Assembly: GCF_900104595.1 (NCBI RefSeq)
Contig: NZ_FNVY01000004.1
Coordinates: 186,001 to 250,000 of the forward strand
Length of the DNA stretch: 64,000 bases
Origin: Enterococcus timonensis
GTDB taxonomy: Bacteria > Bacillota > Bacilli > Lactobacillales > Enterococcaceae
Direction: 5' to 3'
The stretch's first letter is position 1, and each line of letters opens with the position of its first letter. Shown one piece after another: positions 14,793 to 22,619 of the stretch. The position numbers and the translations under genes were made by a program. Below the pieces are notes generated by a model, which had not been told where the DNA came from, did no database searches, and saw nothing but the letters and a program-made list of their open reading frames with translations.

Positions 14793-15554
14793 ATGGAATA
14801 TACAACGGATAAATTAGCCCAACTTTCAGGCGTTAGCTCCCGGACATTGCGCTATTATGATCAATTAGGTTTATTAAAACCAAAACGCATCGCCAGCAAT
14901 GGCTACCGCATATACGGGCAAAAGGAAGTCGATTTGCTGCAGCAGATTTTATTTTATAAACGACTGAATTTGCCGCTTGAAAAAATTAAAGAAGCCATTT
15001 ATGCGCCAGATTTCAATTTTTCCTCCGCATTAAACGCCCATAAGGCAACGTTATTGGCCCAACAAGAAGAAATTGCGCGACTGCTTTTGACCATCGACGA
15101 CACCTTGGCGTATCACAAAGGAGAAAAAAAGATGCAAGATAATGAAAAATTTGCGGCCTTAAAAGCCGAAAAACTCGCCGAAAACGAAGAAAAATTCGGC
15201 CAAGAAATTCGCAACAAATACGGAAAAGAAACGATTGAAAAATCCAACGAAAAATTTCACAATTTGAGTCAAGCAGATGTTGAAAAAATGACCGCTCTAG
15301 AAGAAACACTATGGGAACAATTAGAACAAGTGGCAAAAACTGTCGATTATCACGGGGCAGCGGCCAAACTTGCCTACCAAGCCCATCGCGATTGGCTAAA
15401 ATTTTCCTGGCCAACATACACCATTGAGGCTCATCGCGGTTTAGTTGAGATGTATCTATCCGATGAACGCTTTAAAAAATATTACGACCAACACGGCGAA
15501 AATTTTGCCCAGATTTTGCATAATGTAGTATTTGCGCAAACGGATGAAGGTTAG
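14793..15554 (+). CDS. MerR-family regulator with TipAS ligand-binding domain
   Basis: A 253-residue activator of the TipA/Mta type. Residues 1-70 are a MerR winged helix (LAQLSGVSSRTLRYYDQLGLLKP, GYRIYG). About 75-115 is a coiled-coil dimerisation helix. From about 120 to the end is a TipAS-like helical domain (NEEKFGQEIRNKYGKETIEKSNEKF, HRGLVEMYLSDERFKKYYD), which in TipA and related proteins binds drug-like ligands. AAGGAGGGG precedes the ATG. The MerR-type promoter just upstream points to autoregulation. No efflux pump lies next to it, so its other targets are unknown. Confidence 0.9.
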   Translation: MEYTTDKLAQLSGVSSRTLRYYDQLGLLKPKRIASNGYRIYGQKEVDLLQQILFYKRLNLPLEKIKEAIYAPDFNFSSALNAHKATLLAQQEEIARLLLTIDDTLAYHKGEKKMQDNEKFAALKAEKLAENEEKFGQEIRNKYGKETIEKSNEKFHNLSQADVEKMTALEETLWEQLEQVAKTVDYHGAAAKLAYQAHRDWLKFSWPTYTIEAHRGLVEMYLSDERFKKYYDQHGENFAQILHNVVFAQTDEG

Positions 15555-15833
15555 AGGTAGTCTTGCTAGTTTTGGTGGAGTGGAATTGTTATATCTAATA
15601 AAACATATGCCGAACAGTAAAATTTGGGACTAAATAGTGAATAGTAGAGTACATCATTGAATGATTTTTTTTACTCGGCAATAATTTTGACGTAAAGATG
15701 AAACTCAAGAATATGATTGTTTAAGGATAATTATCAGGCTGGAATATTGAAAGAAATTAAATGATTGTTTAGCGTGAATCGTTCCGTCTCCAGATATAAA
15801 AAAATCATATCACTCGCTAAAAGAAAAATTCAG

Positions 15834-15842
15834 TGGTATGAT
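15834..15842 (+). promoter_or_regulatory. Extended -10 promoter for the fluoride-riboswitch transcript
   Basis: TGGTATGAT at 15834-15842 is an extended -10 (TGn-TATGAT). The -35 is poor (TCGCTA at 15814-15819). Transcription would start at about 15849, just where the riboswitch aptamer begins. The 280 bases upstream, back to 15555, show no gene or clear structure. Confidence 0.55.
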
Positions 15843-15848
15843 AATTTC

Positions 15849-15898
15849 GAATAAGGGATGGTGTTCCCTATAAACGCGAAATGCTGATGACGCCTGCT
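15849..15898 (+). promoter_or_regulatory. Fluoride riboswitch aptamer (crcB motif)
   Basis: The sequence carries the conserved blocks of the fluoride aptamer in order: AGGGATGGTGTTCCCT (stem with the GATGG-GTTC loop), ATAAACGC, and GCTGATGACGCCTGC. I compared these from memory with the Bacillus cereus crcB element (GGCGATGG-GTTCGCC, ATAAACGC, GCTAATGACTCCTAC). Binding of fluoride is known to stabilise this fold and prevent terminator formation. The 3' block overlaps the left arm of the terminator at 15887-15949, so this is an ON switch for the enolase gene. Confidence 0.9.
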
Positions 15899-15949
15899 GA
15901 TATGTTTATTTGTTGTTGCAAATAAACATGTTAGCAGGCGTCATTTTTC
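15887..15949 (+). terminator. Terminator forming the expression platform of the fluoride riboswitch
   Basis: A very long hairpin: outer arms ATGACGCCTGCT and AGCAGGCGTCAT, inner arms ATGTTTATTTG and CAAATAAACAT around TTGTTG, then TTTTT. The left outer arm is part of the aptamer. It ends 24 bases before the enolase start codon. Confidence 0.92.
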
Positions 15950-15973
15950 ATTTAAAATAAGGAGGAAGAAAGA

Positions 15974-17239
15974 ATGGTAATGATTGAAAATGTAAAAGCA
16001 AGAGAGATTTTTGATTCACGAGGGAATCCAACAGTGGAAGCTGATGTTTATTTGTCAGATGGTTCACTAGGTAGAGCTGAGGTTCCTTCCGGCGCGTCCA
16101 CAGGAGACCGAGAAGCGGTTGAATTAAGAGATGGCGGAAAAAGGCTTCAAGGGAAAGGTGTTTTAAAGGCCGTTGAAAATGTAAATACCGAAATCAAAGA
16201 CGCTTTGATTGGCAAATCACCATTCAATCAAAGTGAAATAGATGGAATTATGATTAAACTTGACGGCACAAAAAATAAAGGTCGTCTGGGTGCCAATGCT
16301 ATTTTAGGTGTTTCCATGGCTGTTGCTCGTGCTGCTGCGGCAAGTAAAAAAGTTCCGTTATATCGTTATTTAGGTGGAGTTGATTTAGAATTACCGCAAC
16401 CGTTCTTTAATGTTATTAACGGCGGCGTTCATGCAGATTCAGGGATCGATGTTCAAGAATTTCTGATTACGCCGGTCAAAAGAGAAACATTTAAAGATGG
16501 GGTAGAAAAAGTTGCCAACGTCTATCATACTTTGAAAAAAATATTAGCCGATCAAGGATTGGAAACAGCAGTTGGCGACGAGGGTGGATTTGCGCCGAAA
16601 CTTAAAAGCACTGAAGCAGCCATCGAGACACTGATTGAAGCAATAAAAACAGCCGGCTATACACCAGGTGAAGAAATTGCCATTGCGCTAGACCCAGCAT
16701 CTAGTGAATTTTATGATGATAAAGCTAAGAAATATCATTTTGAAGGGAAATTACTATCATCTGAGGAACTACTTACTTATTATCAAAATCTCGTGAAAAA
16801 ATATCCGGAAATTATTTCAATTGAAGATGGATTTAGCGAACATGATTGGGATGGATTTAAACGTCAAACGGAAACGATGGGTAGCAGTATCCAATTGGTT
16901 GGCGATGATATTTTTGTGACGAATCCTGAAATTTTCAAAGAAGGAATTAAAAAAGGAATTGGAAATTCCATTTTGATTAAGCTAAATCAAATCGGGACCG
17001 TTTCTGAATCGATTGAAACGATTAAACTAGCCCGTGCCAATGGATACACCACGATGATTTCACATAGATCTGGTGAAACGGGGGATACTTTCATCGCTGA
17101 TTTTGCCGTGGCCATGAACGCCGGACAAATAAAAGCGGGTTCAATGGCCAGAAGTGAACGAGTTGAGAAATACAATCAATTTATTAGAATTGAAGAGGAA
17201 TTAGCTGGATACGGAAAATTAGCTAAGTTTCCAAAGTAA
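15974..17239 (+). CDS. eno: Enolase under fluoride-riboswitch control, probably an accessory copy
   Basis: Interconverts 2-phosphoglycerate and phosphoenolpyruvate. It has 421 residues, slightly shorter than the usual 430 or so. All catalytic features I can locate are present: loop SGASTG (39-44), His153 in GGVHAD, Glu162 in QEF, Glu203 in GDEGG, metal ligands Asp240, Glu284 and Asp311/312, Lys336 in LIKLNQIG, and SHRSGET (363-369). In the mobile-loop region the common STGEHEA reads STGDREA. GGAGG precedes the ATG. It is not in the usual gap-pgk-tpi-eno cluster, and a riboswitch for fluoride, an enolase inhibitor, controls it. So it is probably a fluoride-inducible extra enolase; a housekeeping copy elsewhere is assumed, not seen. 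Confidence 0.93.
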   Translation: MVMIENVKAREIFDSRGNPTVEADVYLSDGSLGRAEVPSGASTGDREAVELRDGGKRLQGKGVLKAVENVNTEIKDALIGKSPFNQSEIDGIMIKLDGTKNKGRLGANAILGVSMAVARAAAASKKVPLYRYLGGVDLELPQPFFNVINGGVHADSGIDVQEFLITPVKRETFKDGVEKVANVYHTLKKILADQGLETAVGDEGGFAPKLKSTEAAIETLIEAIKTAGYTPGEEIAIALDPASSEFYDDKAKKYHFEGKLLSSEELLTYYQNLVKKYPEIISIEDGFSEHDWDGFKRQTETMGSSIQLVGDDIFVTNPEIFKEGIKKGIGNSILIKLNQIGTVSESIETIKLARANGYTTMISHRSGETGDTFIADFAVAMNAGQIKAGSMARSERVEKYNQFIRIEEELAGYGKLAKFPK

Positions 17240-17268
17240 AATAAAAATTGTCTACATTGAAAAATTTA

Positions 17269-17303
17269 TCCAAAAAGTTAGCATACAAGTCTAACTTTTT
17301 GGA
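17269..17303 (+). terminator. Hairpin between enolase and phosphoglycerate mutase genes
   Basis: Perfect 13-bp arms TCCAAAAAGTTAG and CTAACTTTTTGGA around CATACAAGT. The T run lies in the stem and only TTATTTAT follows, so it may be a partial terminator or an mRNA-stabilising structure within the operon. Confidence 0.6.
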
Positions 17304-17329
17304 TTATTTATACTTAAGGAGAATGAAAA

Positions 17330-18010
17330 TTGGAATTGATATTGCTGAGGCACGGAGAGAGTCAAGCCAATAAAGACAATATATTTACTGGCTGGTTGGA
17401 CGTCCCGTTGACCAAAAAAGGAATCGACGAAGCAAAAAGTGTCGGGAAATATTTTAAAAAAGAAAAAATAGAAATCGATTCTGTCCACACGTCCATATTA
17501 TCAAGAGCTATATTAACAACGAATATTGTGTTGGAAGAAAGTGATCAACTATTTTTACCCGTGGGCAAAAGTTGGCGCTTGAATGAGCGGCATTACGGAA
17601 GTCTGCAGGGACTTAATAAAGAGGAAACTGCTTTAAAATATGGTAATGAGCAAGTAAAAGAATGGCGGAGAAGTTTTGATAAAAGGCCACCAACTTTACA
17701 TAATGCATTAGAAGATAGGCGCTATAAAGAGATCGAAAAAAGATCTTTTATCGGTGGCGAGAGTTTGCAAGACACTTTGAATCGCGTCATTCCTTATTGG
17801 CAAGATTTTATCGTTCCAGATTTGTTAGCTGATAAAACAGTGCTTGTTGTCGCTCATGGAAATAGTTTAAGAGCGTTGGTCAAATATCTGGAAGGAATAT
17901 CGGATGAAGACATTGAACAGCTGAATATTCCAACGGGAGAACCAATCATTTACAAATTTGATGCGGATTTATCGATTGTTTCAAAAGAAATTGTGAGAAA
18001 AGATTTTTAA
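17330..18010 (+). CDS. gpmA: 2,3-bisphosphoglycerate-dependent phosphoglycerate mutase
   Basis: Interconverts 3- and 2-phosphoglycerate, the step before enolase. It has 226 residues, a normal length. The phosphohistidine motif is RHGES (7-11), with TGWLDVPLT, ERHYGSLQG, the RRSFDKRPP segment and the second histidine in AHGNS. The start is TTG at 17330 with AAGGAGAA before it. It lies 90 bases after eno with no separate clear promoter, so read-through would place it under the fluoride riboswitch too. A duplicate of the housekeeping enzyme is likely but cannot be shown here. No terminator is evident behind it. Confidence 0.93.
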   Translation: MELILLRHGESQANKDNIFTGWLDVPLTKKGIDEAKSVGKYFKKEKIEIDSVHTSILSRAILTTNIVLEESDQLFLPVGKSWRLNERHYGSLQGLNKEETALKYGNEQVKEWRRSFDKRPPTLHNALEDRRYKEIEKRSFIGGESLQDTLNRVIPYWQDFIVPDLLADKTVLVVAHGNSLRALVKYLEGISDEDIEQLNIPTGEPIIYKFDADLSIVSKEIVRKDF

Positions 18011-18329
18011 ATGAATAAAAGGAATAGACGCGGATCTTAGTAAATTTTTAAAAAAAGAATTCAAAATAAAACATCTTGGAGATATATATAGTAGGACTCC
18101 AAAATGAAAAAGGAGCTGACTAAGAATAGCGATGTGCTCCTCCTTATAAAGTAAACAAGTTAAGACAACAACGGAAAATAGTAATCATAAAAAAGGAATC
18201 AAAACCCTAAAATTACGGATTTAATCCCTGAAAATAAAATTAAAATTTATTGTGGCAAAGAAAGATAAACTAGCTGAGTGTTCTAAGATAAATAGCAGCC
18301 CATCAAAAGTAGTTAACTATCTCCAAATT
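18011..18329. other. Intergenic region without a supported gene
   Basis: An AT-rich 319-base gap. I see no ORF with a ribosome site, no tRNA and no good terminator. An imperfect inverted repeat AAGGAG...CTCCTCCTT lies at about 18110-18145. A GTTAAC core with flanks GTAGTTAACTATC at 18309-18321 resembles the GTTAAC sites in the regulator/GH2 intergenic region. Confidence 0.5.
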
Positions 18330-19235
18330 TCAACTTACATAGGTCAACACTTTAATACTTTGCGCATGATTACCCCATTTTTCTCCAAATAAGGTTAATC
18401 CCCCCACGTGTTCGGTATTTTCTTCAGAAGCAATTCGAAATGTAAAATAGTCGGTATTTTCTAAATTAAGGTCGTGAATATTGACGCTCGACAGTGGAAC
18501 TCCATCGATACTTGTATCATATTGACCGATGCGTATATGTTTTATCTCACCATATTGACTGCAAGTATCAGGCCACCAAATTGGAGTTAAACGACCTCGG
18601 ACATCTGCATAATTTCCTTTCACCAAATCCGTTCCTAATTTTTTCCCATTAATATAATAAGTGATATCACTAGGCCAGTCATTGTTTGAAATTGGGAATT
18701 CTGAGGCGATTTCAAAACTTATATCTAATAATTCGGGATGATCATCTGCAGAAATACTATTAGGAATCTTGTATTCAAAATAGCCTTTTCCTACCCATAT
18801 CAATTGAGCATTAACTCGTTGGCTGTCAAGAAATGAAATAGATTGATCTACTAAGCCAATATAGTTTTTTTCATCTGCAAGGCCACAAGTAGGCTCGACT
18901 TGGTAATCGGTGAAGTGCCCAAGCATTACATCGGTTTCGTAGAGTCGGTATTCCGGGAAAATTTTTTCTGGAAAATTGATATCAATTTCGCTGATAGCTA
19001 AGGAGACAATTTTTTGTAAGCCAAATTTTCCAGGGGTACGGCGTGTTTTGACGATACCAGCTTCTTCTAATTGCTGAACATGACGGGTAGTAATAGGATT
19101 GGAGATGCCAAGCTTTTTAGCAATTTCACCAATATTCATTTCTCCAGTGGCTAGGTTGTTAATAATTCCTAGACGAGTTTTATTGGCTAATGCTTGAAAA
19201 ATCGGCAGTGAACTTTTGGAAGTATCAATTATCAT
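18330..19235 (-). CDS. ArsR-like winged-helix regulator with a large C-terminal domain
   Basis: A 301-residue regulator. Residues 1-75 form an ArsR-type winged helix (LPIFQALANKTRLGIINNLATGEMNIGEIAKKLGISNPITTRHVQQLEEAGIVKTRRT). Residues 90-301 are a beta-rich domain (many Trp/Tyr/Gly, including YYINGKKLG, PIWWPDTCSQYG, GGLTLFGEKWGNHAQSI) that I take to be a ligand-sensing jelly-roll domain, possibly for sugars. It is divergent from the GH2 glycosidase with a 218-base spacer full of GTTAAC motifs, so it most likely controls that gene and itself. The inducer is unknown. The ATG has AAGGAGTTTTC before it on the minus strand. Confidence 0.82.
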   Translation of the reverse strand: MIIDTSKSSLPIFQALANKTRLGIINNLATGEMNIGEIAKKLGISNPITTRHVQQLEEAGIVKTRRTPGKFGLQKIVSLAISEIDINFPEKIFPEYRLYETDVMLGHFTDYQVEPTCGLADEKNYIGLVDQSISFLDSQRVNAQLIWVGKGYFEYKIPNSISADDHPELLDISFEIASEFPISNNDWPSDITYYINGKKLGTDLVKGNYADVRGRLTPIWWPDTCSQYGEIKHIRIGQYDTSIDGVPLSSVNIHDLNLENTDYFTFRIASEENTEHVGGLTLFGEKWGNHAQSIKVLTYVS

Positions 19236-19249
19236 AAGAAAACTCCTTT

Positions 19250-19435
19250 ACTAAAAAGTTAAATAACAATCTTTTGAAATATATAAATGCTCATAATGTT
19301 AACTATAATGTTAAGCTGTTTAAGATTTATCCAACAGTATTGACGGACTATGAAAACCCTGTTATTCTAACTTGTATTGACGGGATAGTTAACTTCTTTT
19401 AAATTATACGTCTTTGTTAACTAAAAAGTCAAATA
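19250..19435. promoter_or_regulatory. Divergent operator region between the ArsR-like regulator and the GH2 gene
   Basis: A 16-base direct repeat ACTAAAAAGTYAAATA occurs at 19250-19265, next to the regulator start, and again at 19420-19435, next to the GH2 start. GTTAAC palindromes lie at 19298-19303, 19388-19393 and 19416-19421, and AATGTTAAC/AATGTTAAG form a direct repeat at 19295-19316. These are good candidate operator sites. No strong sigma-A promoter stands out. Confidence 0.55.
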
Positions 19436-19453
19436 TAATTTTTGGAGGTTATC

Positions 19454-21250
19454 ATGATAAATAGAAGAGAACACCCACGACCACAGCTAATACGTAAAGA
19501 TTGGATTTGTATGGATGGCAAATGGAAATTTTCCTTTGACGACCAAAATGAAGGACTAGTCTCTGAATGGTATAATAATTTCCCGGCTGCTCAAGAAATT
19601 GTAGTTCCATTCACGTACGAAACAGAGCTTAGTGGAATTAATGATCCCTCACATCATAAGATTGTTTGGTATGAGAGGAGTTTTGAAGTAAGCGGCACGG
19701 ATAATCAAGTTTTGTACTTCGAAGGAGTTGATTTTGAGTCTCAAGTCTGGCTGAATGGTCATTTATTGGGGAGTCATAAAGGAGGATATGAACGATTTTC
19801 CTTTGATCTGGAACCGTACCTGAAAAGTGGGGAAAATATAATTACGGTTCGTGTGGAAGATTCACTTTCCAGTGAACAACCACGGGGCAAACAACGTTGG
19901 TTGAAAGACAATTTCGCCTGTTGGTATGTGCAATCTACAGGAATTTGGAAATCGGTTTGGTTGGAAAAAGCTCCAGTGCAGCGCGTTGATTATTTAAAAT
20001 TGACACCTAATTTGGATTTGGATCTGCTTGAAGTCGAAGTGGAGTTAAAAGATGCCTCTGTTCTACCAGATACTCCGAATTATTTTTTGGAAGCTGAAGC
20101 GACTTTTGAAGGAGAACTGGTTAGTTATCATAAAGGACTTTTTGGACACAATAGTGCTGGTTTTATACTGGATACTCGTGTAAAAGGCGATGCAGTGGGT
20201 GGAACAAAAGTATGGGGTGTGCAGAACCCGAATCTTTATGATTTAAATGTTAGATTGTATGATGAACAAGGCAATCTCTTAGATGAAGTGGTTAGTTATT
20301 TCGGGATGCGCAAGATTGCAATTGAAAATGGACAGGTTACGTTAAATAATCACAGCTTGTACCAACGTTTGATCCTAGACCAAGGATACTGGGCTGAATC
20401 AGGTATTACCCCACCATCTGTGGATGCTCTAGAAAAAGATATCGATCGAATTTTGGAAATGGGATACAATGGTTTGCGGAAACATCAAAAATTAGAAGAT
20501 GAACGATTCTTATACTTGTGTGATGCTAAAGGAGTATTGGTTTGGTCAGAAATGGCTGCTACGTATGTATTTACCGATGTTGCATTGGCTCAATACACTA
20601 ACGAATGGTTACAAATTGTTAAGCAATATTACAACCATCCATCGATTATCACCTGGGTTCCGTTTAATGAAAGTTGGGGAATCAAAGGAATAAATAGTTT
20701 GGAACGTCCTCAAAAATTCACTGAGGGAATTTATTACCTGACCAAAGCTATTGATCCAAATCGTCCTATTATCACGAATGATGGGTGGGAGCATACTATT
20801 TCAGATATTTTAACCCTTCATGATTATGAGGAAACTGGTGAAGCATTTTCTAAACGATATTCTGATCATCGCGATTATGCAACAGACGGGAACTCGAATA
20901 AAGAAAAAATTGTGAATAATGGGAAGCAATTCAACCGAGATTGGTTTGCTTTTGCATCAAATTCTAGTTATAAAGGTCAGCCAATTATAATTTCAGAGTT
21001 TGGTGGGATTGCTTTCACTGCTGAAGGGGAAAAACAATGGGGCTATGGTAGCCAAGTAAAAAATGAGGCCGAATTTATAAGTCGTTTTGATAAAATTCAC
21101 GCGGCAATTCAAGATATTCCGTATATTTCTGGTTATTGTTATACTCAATTGACGGATGTTGAACAAGAAATCAATGGCTTACTGACACCAAATCGAGATG
21201 CAAAAATAGACTTGAGAGAAATAAAACGAATTAATGAAAGACGCAAATAA
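19454..21250 (+). CDS. Glycoside hydrolase family 2 beta-glycosidase
   Basis: A 598-residue cytoplasmic enzyme (no signal peptide) that would cleave beta-galactoside, beta-glucuronide or similar terminal sugars. The GH2 order is sugar-binding jelly-roll (about 15-175), immunoglobulin-like sandwich (about 178-285) and TIM barrel (about 290-598). Acid/base Glu406 lies in VPFNESWG and nucleophile Glu515 in IISEFGG. It is short for LacZ and close to beta-glucuronidase in length, but the NxK glucuronate-recognition motif near the C-terminus is not evident. The ATG at 19454 follows GGAGG; a TTG 12 bases earlier overlaps that site. Regulated presumably by the divergent ArsR-like gene. No transporter is adjacent. 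Confidence 0.87.
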   Translation: MINRREHPRPQLIRKDWICMDGKWKFSFDDQNEGLVSEWYNNFPAAQEIVVPFTYETELSGINDPSHHKIVWYERSFEVSGTDNQVLYFEGVDFESQVWLNGHLLGSHKGGYERFSFDLEPYLKSGENIITVRVEDSLSSEQPRGKQRWLKDNFACWYVQSTGIWKSVWLEKAPVQRVDYLKLTPNLDLDLLEVEVELKDASVLPDTPNYFLEAEATFEGELVSYHKGLFGHNSAGFILDTRVKGDAVGGTKVWGVQNPNLYDLNVRLYDEQGNLLDEVVSYFGMRKIAIENGQVTLNNHSLYQRLILDQGYWAESGITPPSVDALEKDIDRILEMGYNGLRKHQKLEDERFLYLCDAKGVLVWSEMAATYVFTDVALAQYTNEWLQIVKQYYNHPSIITWVPFNESWGIKGINSLERPQKFTEGIYYLTKAIDPNRPIITNDGWEHTISDILTLHDYEETGEAFSKRYSDHRDYATDGNSNKEKIVNNGKQFNRDWFAFASNSSYKGQPIIISEFGGIAFTAEGEKQWGYGSQVKNEAEFISRFDKIHAAIQDIPYISGYCYTQLTDVEQEINGLLTPNRDAKIDLREIKRINERRK

Positions 21251-21303
21251 TTCACATTGATGAGTAAAAGTTAAATGTGTTATATGTTGATAATAAATTC
21301 GAA

Positions 21304-21513
21304 TCAGTAGGTAAATTTTTCGGAAGGCCATAATCTAATCGGCTTTTTAGAGAAGTATGGTATCTTTTCTGTGGAAATATTTTCTGAATGTTTTAGTGTA
21401 ATACGAATGATTTTTAATTGTCTAGATAAATTGTAAAATTTGCGATAAAAAAGAGTTATAGTATAGTAATTACTAGCGTTTAGATTTATACCTAATTTTT
21501 TTGTTAAGTTCAT
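21304..21513 (-). CDS. Doubtful small ORF, 69 codons
   Basis: An AT-rich frame encoding a basic protein rich in Asn, Ile, Tyr and Lys. On the minus strand AAGGG lies 10 bases before the ATG and a TATAAT-like box lies further upstream, so translation is possible. I see no domain, signal or membrane segment, and the composition is what AT-rich noncoding DNA would give. The rest of the gap 21251-21733 holds only the terminator at 21673-21719. Confidence 0.2.
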   Translation of the reverse strand: MNLTKKLGINLNASNYYTITLFYRKFYNLSRQLKIIRITLKHSENISTEKIPYFSKKPIRLWPSEKFTY

Positions 21514-21672
21514 TTTAGTATTTCCCTTCTATTATATGTAGATCATTTAATATTAAAAATTTCATTTATCCATCTTAATTATTAGCAATAAAAATTCTAA
21601 TATGGATACAGGTACAACACACATATGTACAATAAGAATTAAATATTATCTACCTCAAAAAAAACAGCATTA

Positions 21673-21719
21673 AAAACCCCGCCAAAGTCAGATCTCAAAT
21701 CTAACTTTGGCGGGGTTTT
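21673..21719. terminator. Strong bidirectional terminator downstream of sdaAA
   Basis: Arms AAAACCCCGCCAAAGT and ACTTTGGCGGGGTTTT with an inner AGAT/ATCT pairing. GC-rich and flanked by A and T runs on both strands. Confidence 0.95.
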
Positions 21720-21733
21720 AAGTTTTTATTTTC

Positions 21734-22609
21734 TTAAACTTCGGCTGCAAAGCCTAATTCCTTAGCTAGGCGCAGAGCAGTTGGCGTTTGCGCGAGGCCG
21801 CCTTCTGCAGTTTCTTTAAACATGCTAGGCATTTGTTGGCCGACTTTGTACATTGCATCGATTACTTCGTCGGCAGGAATAACACTTTTCACACCGGCCA
21901 ATGCGAGGTCGGCGGAGACAAAAGCTAAGGACGATCCTAAAGCATTTCGTTTCACGCAAGGCACTTCCACCAGTCCAGCTACGGGGTCGCAAATCAGGCC
22001 CATCATATTTTTGATGGTCATGGCAACGGCCTCGCCTGCTTGTTCGACATTTCCGCCATTGAAAAGCACTAAAGCAGCTGCGGCCATCGCCGAGGCTGAT
22101 CCAACTTCGGCTTGGCAACCACCTTCAGCTCCAGAAATCGAAGCGTTATTGCCGATGACTAAACCAAAAGCGCCTGCGGTAAAAAGAAAATCAATTTGCT
22201 CATCTAAAGAGAAATTTTTCTTTTCAGCAATCGCTGTTAATACGCCAGCTAAAACGCCAGCGGAACCGGCTGTAGGCGTGGCGCAGATCAAACCCATTTT
22301 AGCATTGACCTCGTTAGTGGCAATCGCATTGCGGACCGCTTTTAAAATAAGTTCGCCACTTAAAAAATCGCCATTTTCTAGATAAGTATTCACTTTTTTT
22401 GCGTCGCCACCAGTTAAGCCGGTGACAGATTTTACACCAGCGATTCCTTCTTCAACAGACGATTGCATAACTTCTAAATTCCGTTGCATCGTGTCGCGAA
22501 TTTTTTTGCGGGAGGCACCGGAGAATTCTATTTCTTGAGCAATCATTAATTCAGCTACGCTAGGGAAATTTTTACTTTGGACAATTAATTCTTCAATTGA
22601 TAAAAACAT
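21734..22609 (-). CDS. sdaAA: L-serine dehydratase, iron-sulfur-dependent, alpha subunit
   Basis: With the beta subunit it deaminates L-serine to pyruvate and ammonia using an oxygen-sensitive [4Fe-4S] cluster. It has 291 residues from the ATG at 22609, which has GGAGG six bases before it; the frame is open further upstream inside sdaAB. The family motifs are KMGLICATPTAGSAGV, SGAEGGCQAEVGSA and GLICDPVAGLVEVPC. The Cys residues of CATPTAG, GGCQAE and CDPVAG/VEVPC are the candidate cluster ligands. The sdaAB stop codon overlaps its ribosome site, so the two are translationally linked. Confidence 0.95.
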   Translation of the reverse strand: MFLSIEELIVQSKNFPSVAELMIAQEIEFSGASRKKIRDTMQRNLEVMQSSVEEGIAGVKSVTGLTGGDAKKVNTYLENGDFLSGELILKAVRNAIATNEVNAKMGLICATPTAGSAGVLAGVLTAIAEKKNFSLDEQIDFLFTAGAFGLVIGNNASISGAEGGCQAEVGSASAMAAAALVLFNGGNVEQAGEAVAMTIKNMMGLICDPVAGLVEVPCVKRNALGSSLAFVSADLALAGVKSVIPADEVIDAMYKVGQQMPSMFKETAEGGLAQTPTALRLAKELGFAAEV

Positions 22610-22619
22610 CGTCGGCCTC

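Noticed and set aside
15013-15417. A 134-codon minus-strand frame inside the MerR/TipAS gene
   Set aside because: Antisense shadow; Arg- and Leu-rich translation without start signals, while the plus-strand gene has clear domains.
18011-18329. Small gene or RNA after gpmA
   Set aside because: The only ATG-started frames are below 15 codons or lack ribosome sites, and the inverted repeat near 18110-18145 is imperfect.
21822-22385. A long open frame of 187 codons on the plus strand inside sdaAA
   Set aside because: It is the antisense shadow of the well-supported SdaAA gene; the translation is rich in Ala, Pro and Ser and has no ribosome site.
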